DNA of 6,327 nt from Actinomycetes bacterium (GTDB lineage Bacteria > Actinomycetota > Acidimicrobiia > Acidimicrobiales > Microtrichaceae): NCBI GenBank assembly GCA_023423215.1, contig JAFAFZ010000524.1:1-6327 (forward strand), read 5' to 3'. Numbering within the stretch: position 1 is the first letter of the stretch; each line of letters opens with the position of its first letter. Below, one piece after another: positions 1-5,297 of the stretch. The notes beneath the pieces were generated by a model. The model did no database searches and was not told where the DNA came from. It saw only the letters and a list, made by a program, of their open reading frames with translations. Made by a program: the position numbers and the translations under genes.

Positions 1-71
1 CCCGTGGGTGCCGCGGTCCGGGCCCGGTCAGCTTCCCCGGATCGCCACGCGCCTGTCCGCGACGCGGCGCT

Positions 72-91
72 CCGGGTGCCCGTGACCCCGG
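72..91 (-). terminator. possible GC hairpin downstream of the sugar transferase gene
   Basis: CCGGG (72-76) and CCCGG (87-91) can pair around a 10-base loop just past the stop codon of the minus-strand sugar transferase gene. Another perfect palindrome, CCGGGCCCGG, lies at 18-27. Neither is followed by a T-run on the minus strand, so this is at most a weak candidate for transcription termination. GC-rich DNA produces such pairs by chance. Bases 1-94 hold no gene I can support. Confidence 0.2.
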
Positions 92-94
92 GTC

Positions 95-1690
95 TCAGAC
101 AGCGCCGTTGCGCTTGAGCACCGCGGGGATCGTCTTGAGCAGGATCACCAGGTCCGTCACGACGGACCAGTTGTCCACGTAGTACAGGTCGAGGCGCTGG
201 TAGTCCTCGAGCGAGGCGGTGAAGCGGCCGTTCACCTGCCAGTTGCCGGTGATGCCCGGCTGCACCCGCAGGCGCTCCCGCAGGTCGTCGTTCCACTGGA
301 TCGCCTCGTGCGGCATCGCCGGGCGGGGGCCGACCAGGCTCATGTCGCCCTTGATGACGTTGAGCAGCTGCGGCAGCTCGTCGATCGAGGTGCGGCGCAG
401 GAACCCGCCGACCTTGGTGACGCGCGGGTCGTCGCTCATCTTGAACATCGGGCCGGCGGCCTCGTTGTGCTCCATGAGGTCCGGCAGCATGTCCTCGGCG
501 TTGTTCACCATCGTGCGCAGCTTGTAGACGGTGAAGGTCTGGCCGTTGCGCCCGACGCGGGTCTGGTGGAACAGCACGCCCGGGCCCGAGGTGACACGGA
601 TGGCGATGGCGGCGGCGATCCAGATGGGGGAGAGGACGATCAGGGCGACCGTCGAAGCCACCACGTCGAACACCCGCTTGAAGACCGTGCGCCAGCCGTT
701 GCGCGTCACCGGCTCGATGGCCATGACGGGGTAGCGACCCAGCGGACGGATCGTGACCCGGCGGGTCGCGATGTCGCGCATGGACGAGGACAGCTCGACG
801 TAGATGCCCTCACGGGTGAGGTTCCGGATGAGCCGGTTCGTCGTGTCCAGGTCGATGTCGGTGGTCGCGACGATCACGCCGCTCGCGTCCGCGGCCCGGA
901 CGGCCTCGAGCACCTGGTCGGTGCCGCCGAGGTAGACGGGCCCGTCGGACGACTCGGAGGCGTCGTCCAGGTCTGCGGCGAGGAAGGCGTCGGGGTTGTC
1001 GGTGACACGGCCGACGACCTCGTAGCCGAGCTCCGCGCTGCGCGAGAGCATGCGGTCCAGCTCCTCGGCCTCGGCGTTGTTGCCGACCAGCACGACGCGG
1101 CGGGTCATGCGGCCCGACTCACGACGGCGGCGCACGACCTGGCGCACGCACTCGCGCTCGATGGCGGTCGTGGCGAGCACCGAGATGGCGGCGAGCAGCA
1201 GCCAGCCTCGGGAGAGCTCGCGCTGGAGGAGCACCGAGATGGCGGCCATGCCGACGGTGCCCACGAGCACCGCGTTGACCAGGCGGCGCAGCTCCTCGGT
1301 GCGGCGGTCCAGGTGGCGGGCGTGGTAGAGGCCCTGCTGCGCGAAGGCGGCCGGCCACACGGGGATCGACAGGAGCGCGATGGGCAGCGTGACGCCGAGC
1401 TCGGTGCCGGACACGAGCGAGAAGATGAACAGCGAGATGGCGATGCCCAGTGCGCCGGCGATCGTGTCGACGGCGACGAGCAGGGCCTTCAGGCCGAAGC
1501 GCTTGCGGCGCGGGCGTGGCGCCTGGGGGTCGTGCGACGCGGTCGCACGAGGCGCGAACTCACGCTGCAGGACCTCGAGTGTGAGATCGATGTCGACCGG
1601 CTCGCGGCGAGGTGCCTCGGGCACGGTGGTGATGTTGCGCATCGTGGTTCGAGACGACGCGCGGGGCGCGGACAGACGCTCCGTGTGCAT
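95..1690 (-). CDS. exopolysaccharide-type polyprenyl glycosylphosphotransferase (sugar transferase)
   Basis: This membrane enzyme is predicted to move a sugar-1-phosphate from a nucleotide sugar to a polyprenyl phosphate, the first step in building an exopolysaccharide or other envelope glycan. The 531-residue protein, numbered from the ATG at 1690, has a charged N-terminus. Four hydrophobic segments follow at about residues 69-92, 99-117, 138-155 and 163-177. A Rossmann-like CoA-binding-3 middle region (VVLVGNN near 199-205) comes next, then a hydrophobic hairpin near 342-365. The C-terminal bacterial sugar transferase domain carries KLRTM (390-394), SIDELPQL (435-442, the conserved Asp-Glu pair at 437/438), SLVGPRP (451-457) and QPGITGNWQVNGR (477-489). 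These are hallmarks of the WbaP/CpsE/WcaJ class, and the length is normal for it. The ATG at 1690 was preferred because GGAG lies 4 bases upstream; an in-frame GTG at 1714 would add 8 residues. The sugar donor cannot be told from sequence. The gene is divergent from a second carrier-loading enzyme. Confidence 0.95.
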   Translation of the reverse strand: MHTERLSAPRASSRTTMRNITTVPEAPRREPVDIDLTLEVLQREFAPRATASHDPQAPRPRRKRFGLKALLVAVDTIAGALGIAISLFIFSLVSGTELGVTLPIALLSIPVWPAAFAQQGLYHARHLDRRTEELRRLVNAVLVGTVGMAAISVLLQRELSRGWLLLAAISVLATTAIERECVRQVVRRRRESGRMTRRVVLVGNNAEAEELDRMLSRSAELGYEVVGRVTDNPDAFLAADLDDASESSDGPVYLGGTDQVLEAVRAADASGVIVATTDIDLDTTNRLIRNLTREGIYVELSSSMRDIATRRVTIRPLGRYPVMAIEPVTRNGWRTVFKRVFDVVASTVALIVLSPIWIAAAIAIRVTSGPGVLFHQTRVGRNGQTFTVYKLRTMVNNAEDMLPDLMEHNEAAGPMFKMSDDPRVTKVGGFLRRTSIDELPQLLNVIKGDMSLVGPRPAMPHEAIQWNDDLRERLRVQPGITGNWQVNGRFTASLEDYQRLDLYYVDNWSVVTDLVILLKTIPAVLKRNGAV

Positions 1691-1746
1691 ACTTCTCCAT
1701 CCCTCGGTGGCCACCGCGGTACTCGCCCAGATCCCGCAGTCACCTT

Positions 1747-1770
1747 CTGCATCCGACCCAGCCGATGCAG
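1747..1770 (-). promoter_or_regulatory. inverted repeat in the sugar transferase leader
   Basis: CTGCATC (1747-1753) and GATGCAG (1764-1770) are perfect 7-base arms around a 10-base spacer. They lie between the predicted extended -10 element of the minus-strand sugar transferase gene and its start codon. The repeat could be a repressor site just downstream of the start of transcription, or a hairpin at the 5' end of the leader RNA. Two more palindromes follow in the same leader: CGGTGGCCACCG at 1705-1716 and ACCGCGGT at 1713-1720. They lie close to the ribosome-binding site. The function is inferred, while the repeats are directly visible. Confidence 0.4.
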
Positions 1771-1785
1771 TACTTCCCTGTGGTG

Positions 1786-1794
1786 TTTATAGCA
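1786..1794 (-). promoter_or_regulatory. extended -10 promoter element for the sugar transferase gene
   Basis: On the minus strand this reads TGC-TATAAA: a TG extension, one base, and a hexamer matching the -10 consensus TATAAT at five of six positions. It is one of very few AT-rich spots in the window and lies in the gap between the divergent genes. No good -35 hexamer sits 16-18 bases upstream; TTGCCC (plus positions 1814-1819) is about 22 bases away, which is too far. Transcription would start near 1779 and give a leader of about 90 bases before the ATG at 1690. Confidence 0.5.
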
Positions 1795-1806
1795 CGTCCA
1801 CCCTCC

Positions 1807-1840
1807 CGTCACCGGGCAAAACTGCCTGCCGGGAGTGACG
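1807..1840. repeat. dyad upstream of the sugar transferase promoter
   Basis: CGTCAC (1807-1812) and GTGACG (1835-1840) are perfect arms, with a further CGG (1813-1815) / CCG (1829-1831) pairing inside if three bases are bulged. The dyad lies just upstream of the predicted -10 element of the minus-strand gene and about 110 bases before the leaderless-type element of the plus-strand gene. An activator or shared regulator site is possible, but the 22-base spacing between the outer arms makes this uncertain. Confidence 0.25.
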
Positions 1841-1949
1841 TTCGACCCACGCAGCGTCGCCGTGCGGGACCTGCAACGGGGCGGAGGTGGACGGGACGCG
1901 GACCGGCGACCCACGGGTCCGCAGGACCGGTCGCGGACGCGGGGTCCAC

Positions 1950-1955
1950 TAGCCT
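1950..1955 (+). promoter_or_regulatory. -10-like element placed for leaderless expression
   Basis: TAGCCT fits the actinobacterial -10 pattern TANNNT. It ends 8 bases before the GTG at 1964, so transcription would begin at or next to the start codon. No Shine-Dalgarno-like purine run precedes that GTG, as expected for a leaderless mRNA. No recognisable -35 hexamer is present. This element is the main reason for placing the start of the downstream gene at 1964 and not further upstream. Confidence 0.45.
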
Positions 1956-1963
1956 CGCCGGTC

Positions 1964-3157
1964 GTGGGACCCCTGCCGTACCTGGTCGTGATGGCGGTCG
2001 CCGTCGTCGCCACCGCCATCGCCGTCCCGCCCCTGCGGATGCTCTCGCGGCGCACCGGCGTGCTCGCGCAGCCGGGCGACCGCACGGTGCACGCCACCCC
2101 CACGCCGATCCTCGGCGGCACGGCGCTCTTCATCGGTCTGCTCGCGGCGCTCGCCGTCGCGTCGCAGATGGACGACTTCGCCCCGGTGTTCGACGCGCCG
2201 GGCAACGTGCTAGGGGTGGTCGCCGCCGCGACGGTGATGTGGCTGACGGGGCTGATCGACGACATCCGGGACGTGTCGGCGCCGGCCAAGCTCGCCGGGA
2301 TGGTCCTGGCCGGATCGCTGCTCACCCTCGTCGGCCTGACGATCATCTACTTCCGCGTGCCGTTCCTCGGGTTCACGGTGCTGCCGCCCGACATGTCCGC
2401 GCTGATCACCGTGCTCTGGGTCGTGGGCATGGCCAACGCGGTGAACCTGATCGACGGGCTCGACGGCCTCGCCGCCGGCATCGTGGCGATCGGCGCGGGT
2501 TCCTTCTTCCTCTACGGCTGGCGGCTGCTCGACGTCGGCGTCATCGATCCGACGAACGTGGGCCCGCTCATCGCCATCATCACCGCGGGCGTCTGCATCG
2601 GCTTCCTGCCGTTCAACTTCAACCCGGCCAGCATCTTCATGGGGGACTCCGGCGCGCTGCTGCTCGGCCTGCTGCTCGCCGCGTCCACCGTCGCGGTCGG
2701 CGGCCAGTCCGACGACCCCTTCTCGGGCCAGTCGTGGTTCTTCTTCGCCCCGCTCGTCATCCCGCTGGTCATCCTGGGCGTGCCGCTGTTCGACCTCGTG
2801 TTCGCGATCATCCGGCGTGCGAAGCGGCGCACGGGCGTCGCGACCGCGGACAAGCAGCACCTGCACCACCGGCTCATGGACCTCGGCCACGGCCACCGCC
2901 GCACGGTCGTGATCCTGTGGGCGTGGACGGCGGTCCTGTCCTGCTTCGTGCTCATCCCGGCGTTCACGAGCCGCGGCAACGGCATCGTCCCGATCGGACT
3001 GGCCGCGCTGGCGCTGCTGCTGTTCACGCTCTTCGCGCCGCGGTTCGGTCGCACGAACGGCGCGCCGCCCGCGACCGACCCCGCCGACGGGCCGGACGAC
3101 GACGGGGGAGCGACCGGCGAGCCGGCTGCCGACGAGCAGCCCGTCGACGCCGCCTGA
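1964..3157 (+). CDS. WecA/TagO-type polyprenyl-phosphate GlcNAc-1-phosphate transferase
   Basis: This is a multi-pass membrane enzyme of the MraY/WecA (glycosyltransferase family 4) superfamily. Its members transfer a HexNAc-1-phosphate, usually GlcNAc-1-phosphate, from a UDP-sugar to undecaprenyl or decaprenyl phosphate at the inner face of the membrane. Numbered from the GTG at 1964 (397 residues), it shows RTVHATPTPILGG (40-52), LIDDIRD (97-103, the Asp-Asp pair at 99/100), NAVNLIDGLDGLA (158-170), NFNPASIFMGDSG (218-230, Asp 228) and the cytoplasmic HLHHRL motif (299-304). The HLHHRL variant resembles WecA/TagO more than MraY. About ten or eleven hydrophobic stretches fit the family. The tail after about residue 366 is acidic and Pro/Ala-rich, and probably disordered. 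The open frame extends upstream to a GTG at 1835, but those 43 residues are Arg/Gly-rich and unlike the family. In mycobacteria the WecA homologue starts arabinogalactan linker synthesis; the glycan served here is unknown. Confidence 0.93.
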   Translation: MGPLPYLVVMAVAVVATAIAVPPLRMLSRRTGVLAQPGDRTVHATPTPILGGTALFIGLLAALAVASQMDDFAPVFDAPGNVLGVVAAATVMWLTGLIDDIRDVSAPAKLAGMVLAGSLLTLVGLTIIYFRVPFLGFTVLPPDMSALITVLWVVGMANAVNLIDGLDGLAAGIVAIGAGSFFLYGWRLLDVGVIDPTNVGPLIAIITAGVCIGFLPFNFNPASIFMGDSGALLLGLLLAASTVAVGGQSDDPFSGQSWFFFAPLVIPLVILGVPLFDLVFAIIRRAKRRTGVATADKQHLHHRLMDLGHGHRRTVVILWAWTAVLSCFVLIPAFTSRGNGIVPIGLAALALLLFTLFAPRFGRTNGAPPATDPADGPDDDGGATGEPAADEQPVDAA

Positions 3158-3176
3158 GCGCCGCCGCCTGGGCGAC

Positions 3177-3219
3177 GCCACCTGAGCGGCGACGACCGGC
3201 TGCGCCGGCCTCGGGTGGC
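3177..3219. terminator. GC-rich hairpin between convergent genes
   Basis: Outer arms GCCACC (3177-3182) and GGTGGC (3214-3219) enclose an inner perfect hairpin, CCGGC (3196-3200), TGC loop, GCCGG (3204-3208). The element fills the 62-base gap between the stop of the plus-strand transferase and the stop of the minus-strand amidohydrolase, where a bidirectional terminator is expected. There is no T-run on either side. It may act without one, as described for some actinobacterial terminators, or be a chance feature of GC-rich DNA. Confidence 0.4.
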
Positions 3220-4947
3220 TCAGCTCGAGGTGACGGTGTCGGTGTCGGTGCCCGAGCGGATGATCGAGCCCGGCAGCGCGCCCGTCGGTGCGCTGTCGCG
3301 CACGACCTCGACGCCGCTGACGAACACGTGGTTCACGCCGACCGAACCGGCGTAGAGCCGGTTCGTGTTGCCGGGCAGGTCGTCGACCATCGTCAGCATC
3401 TCGGACTCGATCGACTCGGGGTCGAAGAGCACCAGGTCCGCGTGGGCGCCCTCGGCGATGACGCCGCGGTCGCGCAGGCCGAACAGCTCGGCCGGGACCT
3501 GGGTCAGCAGGTGCACCGCGTGCTCGACGCTCGTCAGCTTGCGGCCACGCAGGCAGTCGGCCAGGAACCGGGTCGGGTAGTTGGCGCCCTGCATGCGGTC
3601 CAGGTGGGCGCCGGCGTCCGAGCCGCCGAGCATCACCGAGGGGTGGTCCCCCGCCTGGCGGCGCAGCTCCCACGAGGCGGGGTCGGCGTCGGTGGCGCCG
3701 GGCCACAGCACGGTGCGAAGGTCGTCCTCGAGCACGATGTCCAGCAGCGTGTCGAACGCGCCCCGGCCGCGCTCGGCGGCGATGTCGCCGACACGTCGGC
3801 CCGACAGTCCCTCGTTCGCCTCGGAGAAGGTGTCCCCGATGACGTAGGTGTCCCAGCCGGTCAGGCGGGCGAACACGCCGGCGTCGGGCGACGCGGCGCG
3901 CTCCTCCATGAAGCGACGGGTCTCGGGGTCGCGCAGCTTCTCCATGCGCTCGTCGACGGGCAGGCCGAGGATCGGACCCCAGTCCGGCATCATGTTCAGC
4001 GCGCAGTACGTCAGGAAGCTCATGTTCATGCCGACGATCACCGGCATCGTGAGCGCGACGACCTTGGCGCCCGCCTCGCGGCAGCGGTCCATCGCGGCGA
4101 GCTGGTTCTGGTAGCGCTCGGGCGCGTGCGAGTCGATCGTCAGCACGTTCCAGTTCAGCGGGCGGTTGCCGGCCTTGGTGAAGCGGATCATGAAGTCGAC
4201 CTCGTCGTCGCTGAAGCCGTCGAGGCAGCCGTCGGACGCGAACTCGAGCGTGGTGCCCTCGTGCTCGGACACGACGCCGGCGAGCTCGAGCAGCTCGGAC
4301 TCCGAGGCCCAGCGCGACGCGACGGGCTTGCCGTCGCCGTCGGAGTGCGTGCGGGCCAGCGTCGTCGAGAAGCCGAGGCCGCCGGCCTCGATCGCCTCGG
4401 CGAGCAGCGCCTTCATCTCGGCGACCTGCTCCTCGGTGGCCTCGCCCTCGACCGCGGCGGGGCCCATCACCTTGCGGCGCAGCGCGCAGTGCCCGACGAG
4501 GAAGCCGGCGTTCAGGCCGAGCCTGCCGTCCAGTCGGGAGAGGTACTCCTCGAACGTGGACCAGTCCCACTCGATGCCGGTCTCGAGCGCGAGCAGCGGC
4601 ATGCCCTCGACCTTGGCCATCATGCGGCGGGTGTAGTCCCCGTCGCCGGGGGCGAGGGGAGCGAGGGTGAAGCCGCAGTTGCCGCCGATCACCGTCGTGA
4701 CGCCGTGGACGTTCGACGGGGAGCCGGTCGGGTCCCAGAACAGCTGGGCGTCGTAGTGGGTGTGCGGGTCCACGAAGCCCGGCGTCAGCATCAGGCCGGT
4801 GGCGTCGATCACCCGGGCGCCGTCGTCGGAGAGCGTGCCGCCCTCGGCCAGCGTGGTGATGCGTCCGTCGGTCACGCCGACGTCGCCCACGCGGGCGGGG
4901 GCGCCGGTCCCGTCGAGGATGGTCGCGTTGCGGATGATCAGGTCCAT
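3220..4947 (-). CDS. D-aminoacylase-like amidohydrolase (amidohydrolase 3 family)
   Basis: This 575-residue, probably cytosolic, metal-dependent hydrolase belongs to the family of N-acyl-D-amino-acid deacylases, which release free D-amino acids from N-acyl forms. The N-terminal beta domain (IIRNATILDGTG, 4-15) leads into PGFVDPHTHYD (56-66) with metal-ligand His 62 and His 64. GGNCGF (88-93) holds Cys 91, which bridges the metals in D-aminoacylase. LVGHCALRRKVMG (150-162) and GGSDAGAH (441-448, catalytic Asp 444) follow, then a closing beta segment with GVIAEGAHADLVLFDP (495-510). The places where classical enzymes carry their second and third His ligands appear to read TLEF (233-236) and RPLNWNV (262-268), so the metal site is not canonical and the substrate should not be assumed. 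The ATG at 4947 is set by GGGGG seven bases upstream. It is convergent with the WecA-like gene and divergent from an amino-acid-type binding lipoprotein, which suggests scavenging of acylated amino acids or related amides. Confidence 0.9.
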   Translation of the reverse strand: MDLIIRNATILDGTGAPARVGDVGVTDGRITTLAEGGTLSDDGARVIDATGLMLTPGFVDPHTHYDAQLFWDPTGSPSNVHGVTTVIGGNCGFTLAPLAPGDGDYTRRMMAKVEGMPLLALETGIEWDWSTFEEYLSRLDGRLGLNAGFLVGHCALRRKVMGPAAVEGEATEEQVAEMKALLAEAIEAGGLGFSTTLARTHSDGDGKPVASRWASESELLELAGVVSEHEGTTLEFASDGCLDGFSDDEVDFMIRFTKAGNRPLNWNVLTIDSHAPERYQNQLAAMDRCREAGAKVVALTMPVIVGMNMSFLTYCALNMMPDWGPILGLPVDERMEKLRDPETRRFMEERAASPDAGVFARLTGWDTYVIGDTFSEANEGLSGRRVGDIAAERGRGAFDTLLDIVLEDDLRTVLWPGATDADPASWELRRQAGDHPSVMLGGSDAGAHLDRMQGANYPTRFLADCLRGRKLTSVEHAVHLLTQVPAELFGLRDRGVIAEGAHADLVLFDPESIESEMLTMVDDLPGNTNRLYAGSVGVNHVFVSGVEVVRDSAPTGALPGSIIRSGTDTDTVTSS

Positions 4948-5099
4948 GGTCGTTCCCCCGGTCGGGTCTCTCGCAGCGGGTCGGCGATGCGGTGCCGGTC
5001 GTCCGGCGGCCACGGCGGCACCTTCGCACGCTCCCCACCGGCCGTCGTGGCGATGAGCAGTTCGTCGCGCGGAACGAGCACACGTTCCGCTTCTGACAC
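4938..5099 (-). CDS. possible 53-residue small protein upstream of the amidohydrolase
   Basis: A minus-strand frame opens with GTG at 5099 and ends with TGA at 4938-4940. It overlaps the amidohydrolase ATG by ten bases, an arrangement typical of translational coupling. By hand count about three quarters of the third codon positions are G or C, rising above nine tenths in the middle. The predicted peptide begins MSEAERVLVPRDELLIATTA and later has a Pro/Arg-rich stretch (KVPPWPPDDRHR). I recognise no family. Against it: there is no convincing ribosome-binding site, the start codon lies inside a perfect inverted repeat, and GC-rich DNA makes open frames easily. It may simply be leader sequence. 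Confidence 0.22.
   Translation of the reverse strand: MSEAERVLVPRDELLIATTAGGERAKVPPWPPDDRHRIADPLRETRPGERPWT
5069..5090. promoter_or_regulatory. perfect inverted repeat, 8-base arms, possible operator
   Basis: GCGGAACG (5069-5076) and CGTTCCGC (5083-5090) are exact reverse complements separated by AGCACA. The inner GAACG...CGTTC core resembles GAAC...GTTC-type palindromes bound by various actinobacterial repressors, but no specific regulator can be named. It abuts the next inverted repeat with no gap. Confidence 0.5.
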
Positions 5100-5109
5100 T
5101 CTGTCAGAA
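5091..5109. promoter_or_regulatory. perfect 19-base inverted repeat, probable operator copy 1
   Basis: TTCTGACA (5091-5098) and TGTCAGAA (5102-5109) are exact reverse complements around CTC. The inner part is CTGAC-N5-GTCAG (5093-5107), the same pattern as the repeat at 5217-5231. Size and symmetry suit a dimeric helix-turn-helix repressor such as a TetR-family protein. That family assignment is an inference from shape only. Confidence 0.6.
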
Positions 5110-5200
5110 ACCGATGGCTGCGGACACACCGGGCGACGTGCGACCGACGTGGCGTGGCGGGGCCCGCTCGGCGTGCCGTGCGTCACGCGGAGTCCCGACG

Positions 5201-5209
5201 TGCTAGAAC
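5201..5209 (+). promoter_or_regulatory. extended -10-like element for the binding-protein gene
   Basis: TGC-TAGAAC has the TG extension and matches the -10 consensus at four of six positions. Transcription would begin near 5216, at the edge of the operator-like repeat at 5217-5231, leaving a leader of about 80 bases before the TTG start at 5298. The nearest -35-like sequence is poor. It resembles the TGC-TATAAA element found upstream of the sugar transferase gene. Confidence 0.35.
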
Positions 5210-5216
5210 ACAGCAC

Positions 5217-5231
5217 CTGACGCGGCGTCAG
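5217..5231. promoter_or_regulatory. perfect 15-base inverted repeat, probable operator copy 2
   Basis: CTGACGC (5217-5223) and GCGTCAG (5225-5231) are exact reverse complements around a single G. Written as CTGAC-N5-GTCAG it is the same pattern as copy 1, with 124 bases between the two centres (5100 and 5224). It sits just downstream of the -10-like element of the lipoprotein gene, where a bound protein would block transcription start. Confidence 0.6.
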
Positions 5232-5297
5232 ATCCGTACGACATCCGTTGTCGCCGAGCCGCTCAGCGGTGCGGCGGTCGATCCAGGGGGAACGAGA

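Larger units (their letters stand above)
4948..5297. other. divergent control region of the amidohydrolase and binding-protein genes
   Basis: These 350 bases separate two outward-facing genes. They hold, from left to right, the GGGGG ribosome-binding site of the amidohydrolase, a doubtful small reading frame, two abutting perfect inverted repeats (5069-5109), a stretch without visible structure (about 5110-5200), an extended -10-like element (5201-5209), a third inverted repeat (5217-5231), and the AGGGGG ribosome-binding site of the lipoprotein gene (5285-5290). The density of dyads suggests tight regulation by a dimeric repressor. No convincing promoter for the minus-strand gene could be picked out. 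Confidence 0.6.

Noticed and set aside
1711..1726. T-box-like string (GAGTACCGCGG on the minus strand) in the sugar transferase leader
   Set aside because: It resembles the T-box core but lacks the UGG needed to pair with the tRNA end, the leader is too short for stem I and the specifier loop, and the gene is not an expected T-box target.
308..1792. Long plus-strand open frame opposite the sugar transferase
   Set aside because: It is antisense to a gene with clear family motifs. Its product is His/Asp/Gly/Arg-rich and has no recognisable domain.
1835..1963. N-terminal extension of the WecA-like protein from a GTG at 1835
   Set aside because: The 43 extra residues are charged and unlike the family, the GGGAG motif abuts the GTG too closely to act as a ribosome-binding site, and a -10-like element lies inside the extension just before 1964.
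2210..5083. Long minus-strand open frame of about 957 codons
   Set aside because: It overlaps the amidohydrolase in another frame and is antisense to the WecA-like gene, with Arg-rich repetitive composition and no family motif.
1765..5220. Very long plus-strand open frame of about 1150 codons
   Set aside because: It runs in the wrong frame through the WecA-like gene and antisense to the amidohydrolase. Its product is low-complexity Arg/Ala/Gly/His sequence, a typical shadow of GC-rich codon bias.
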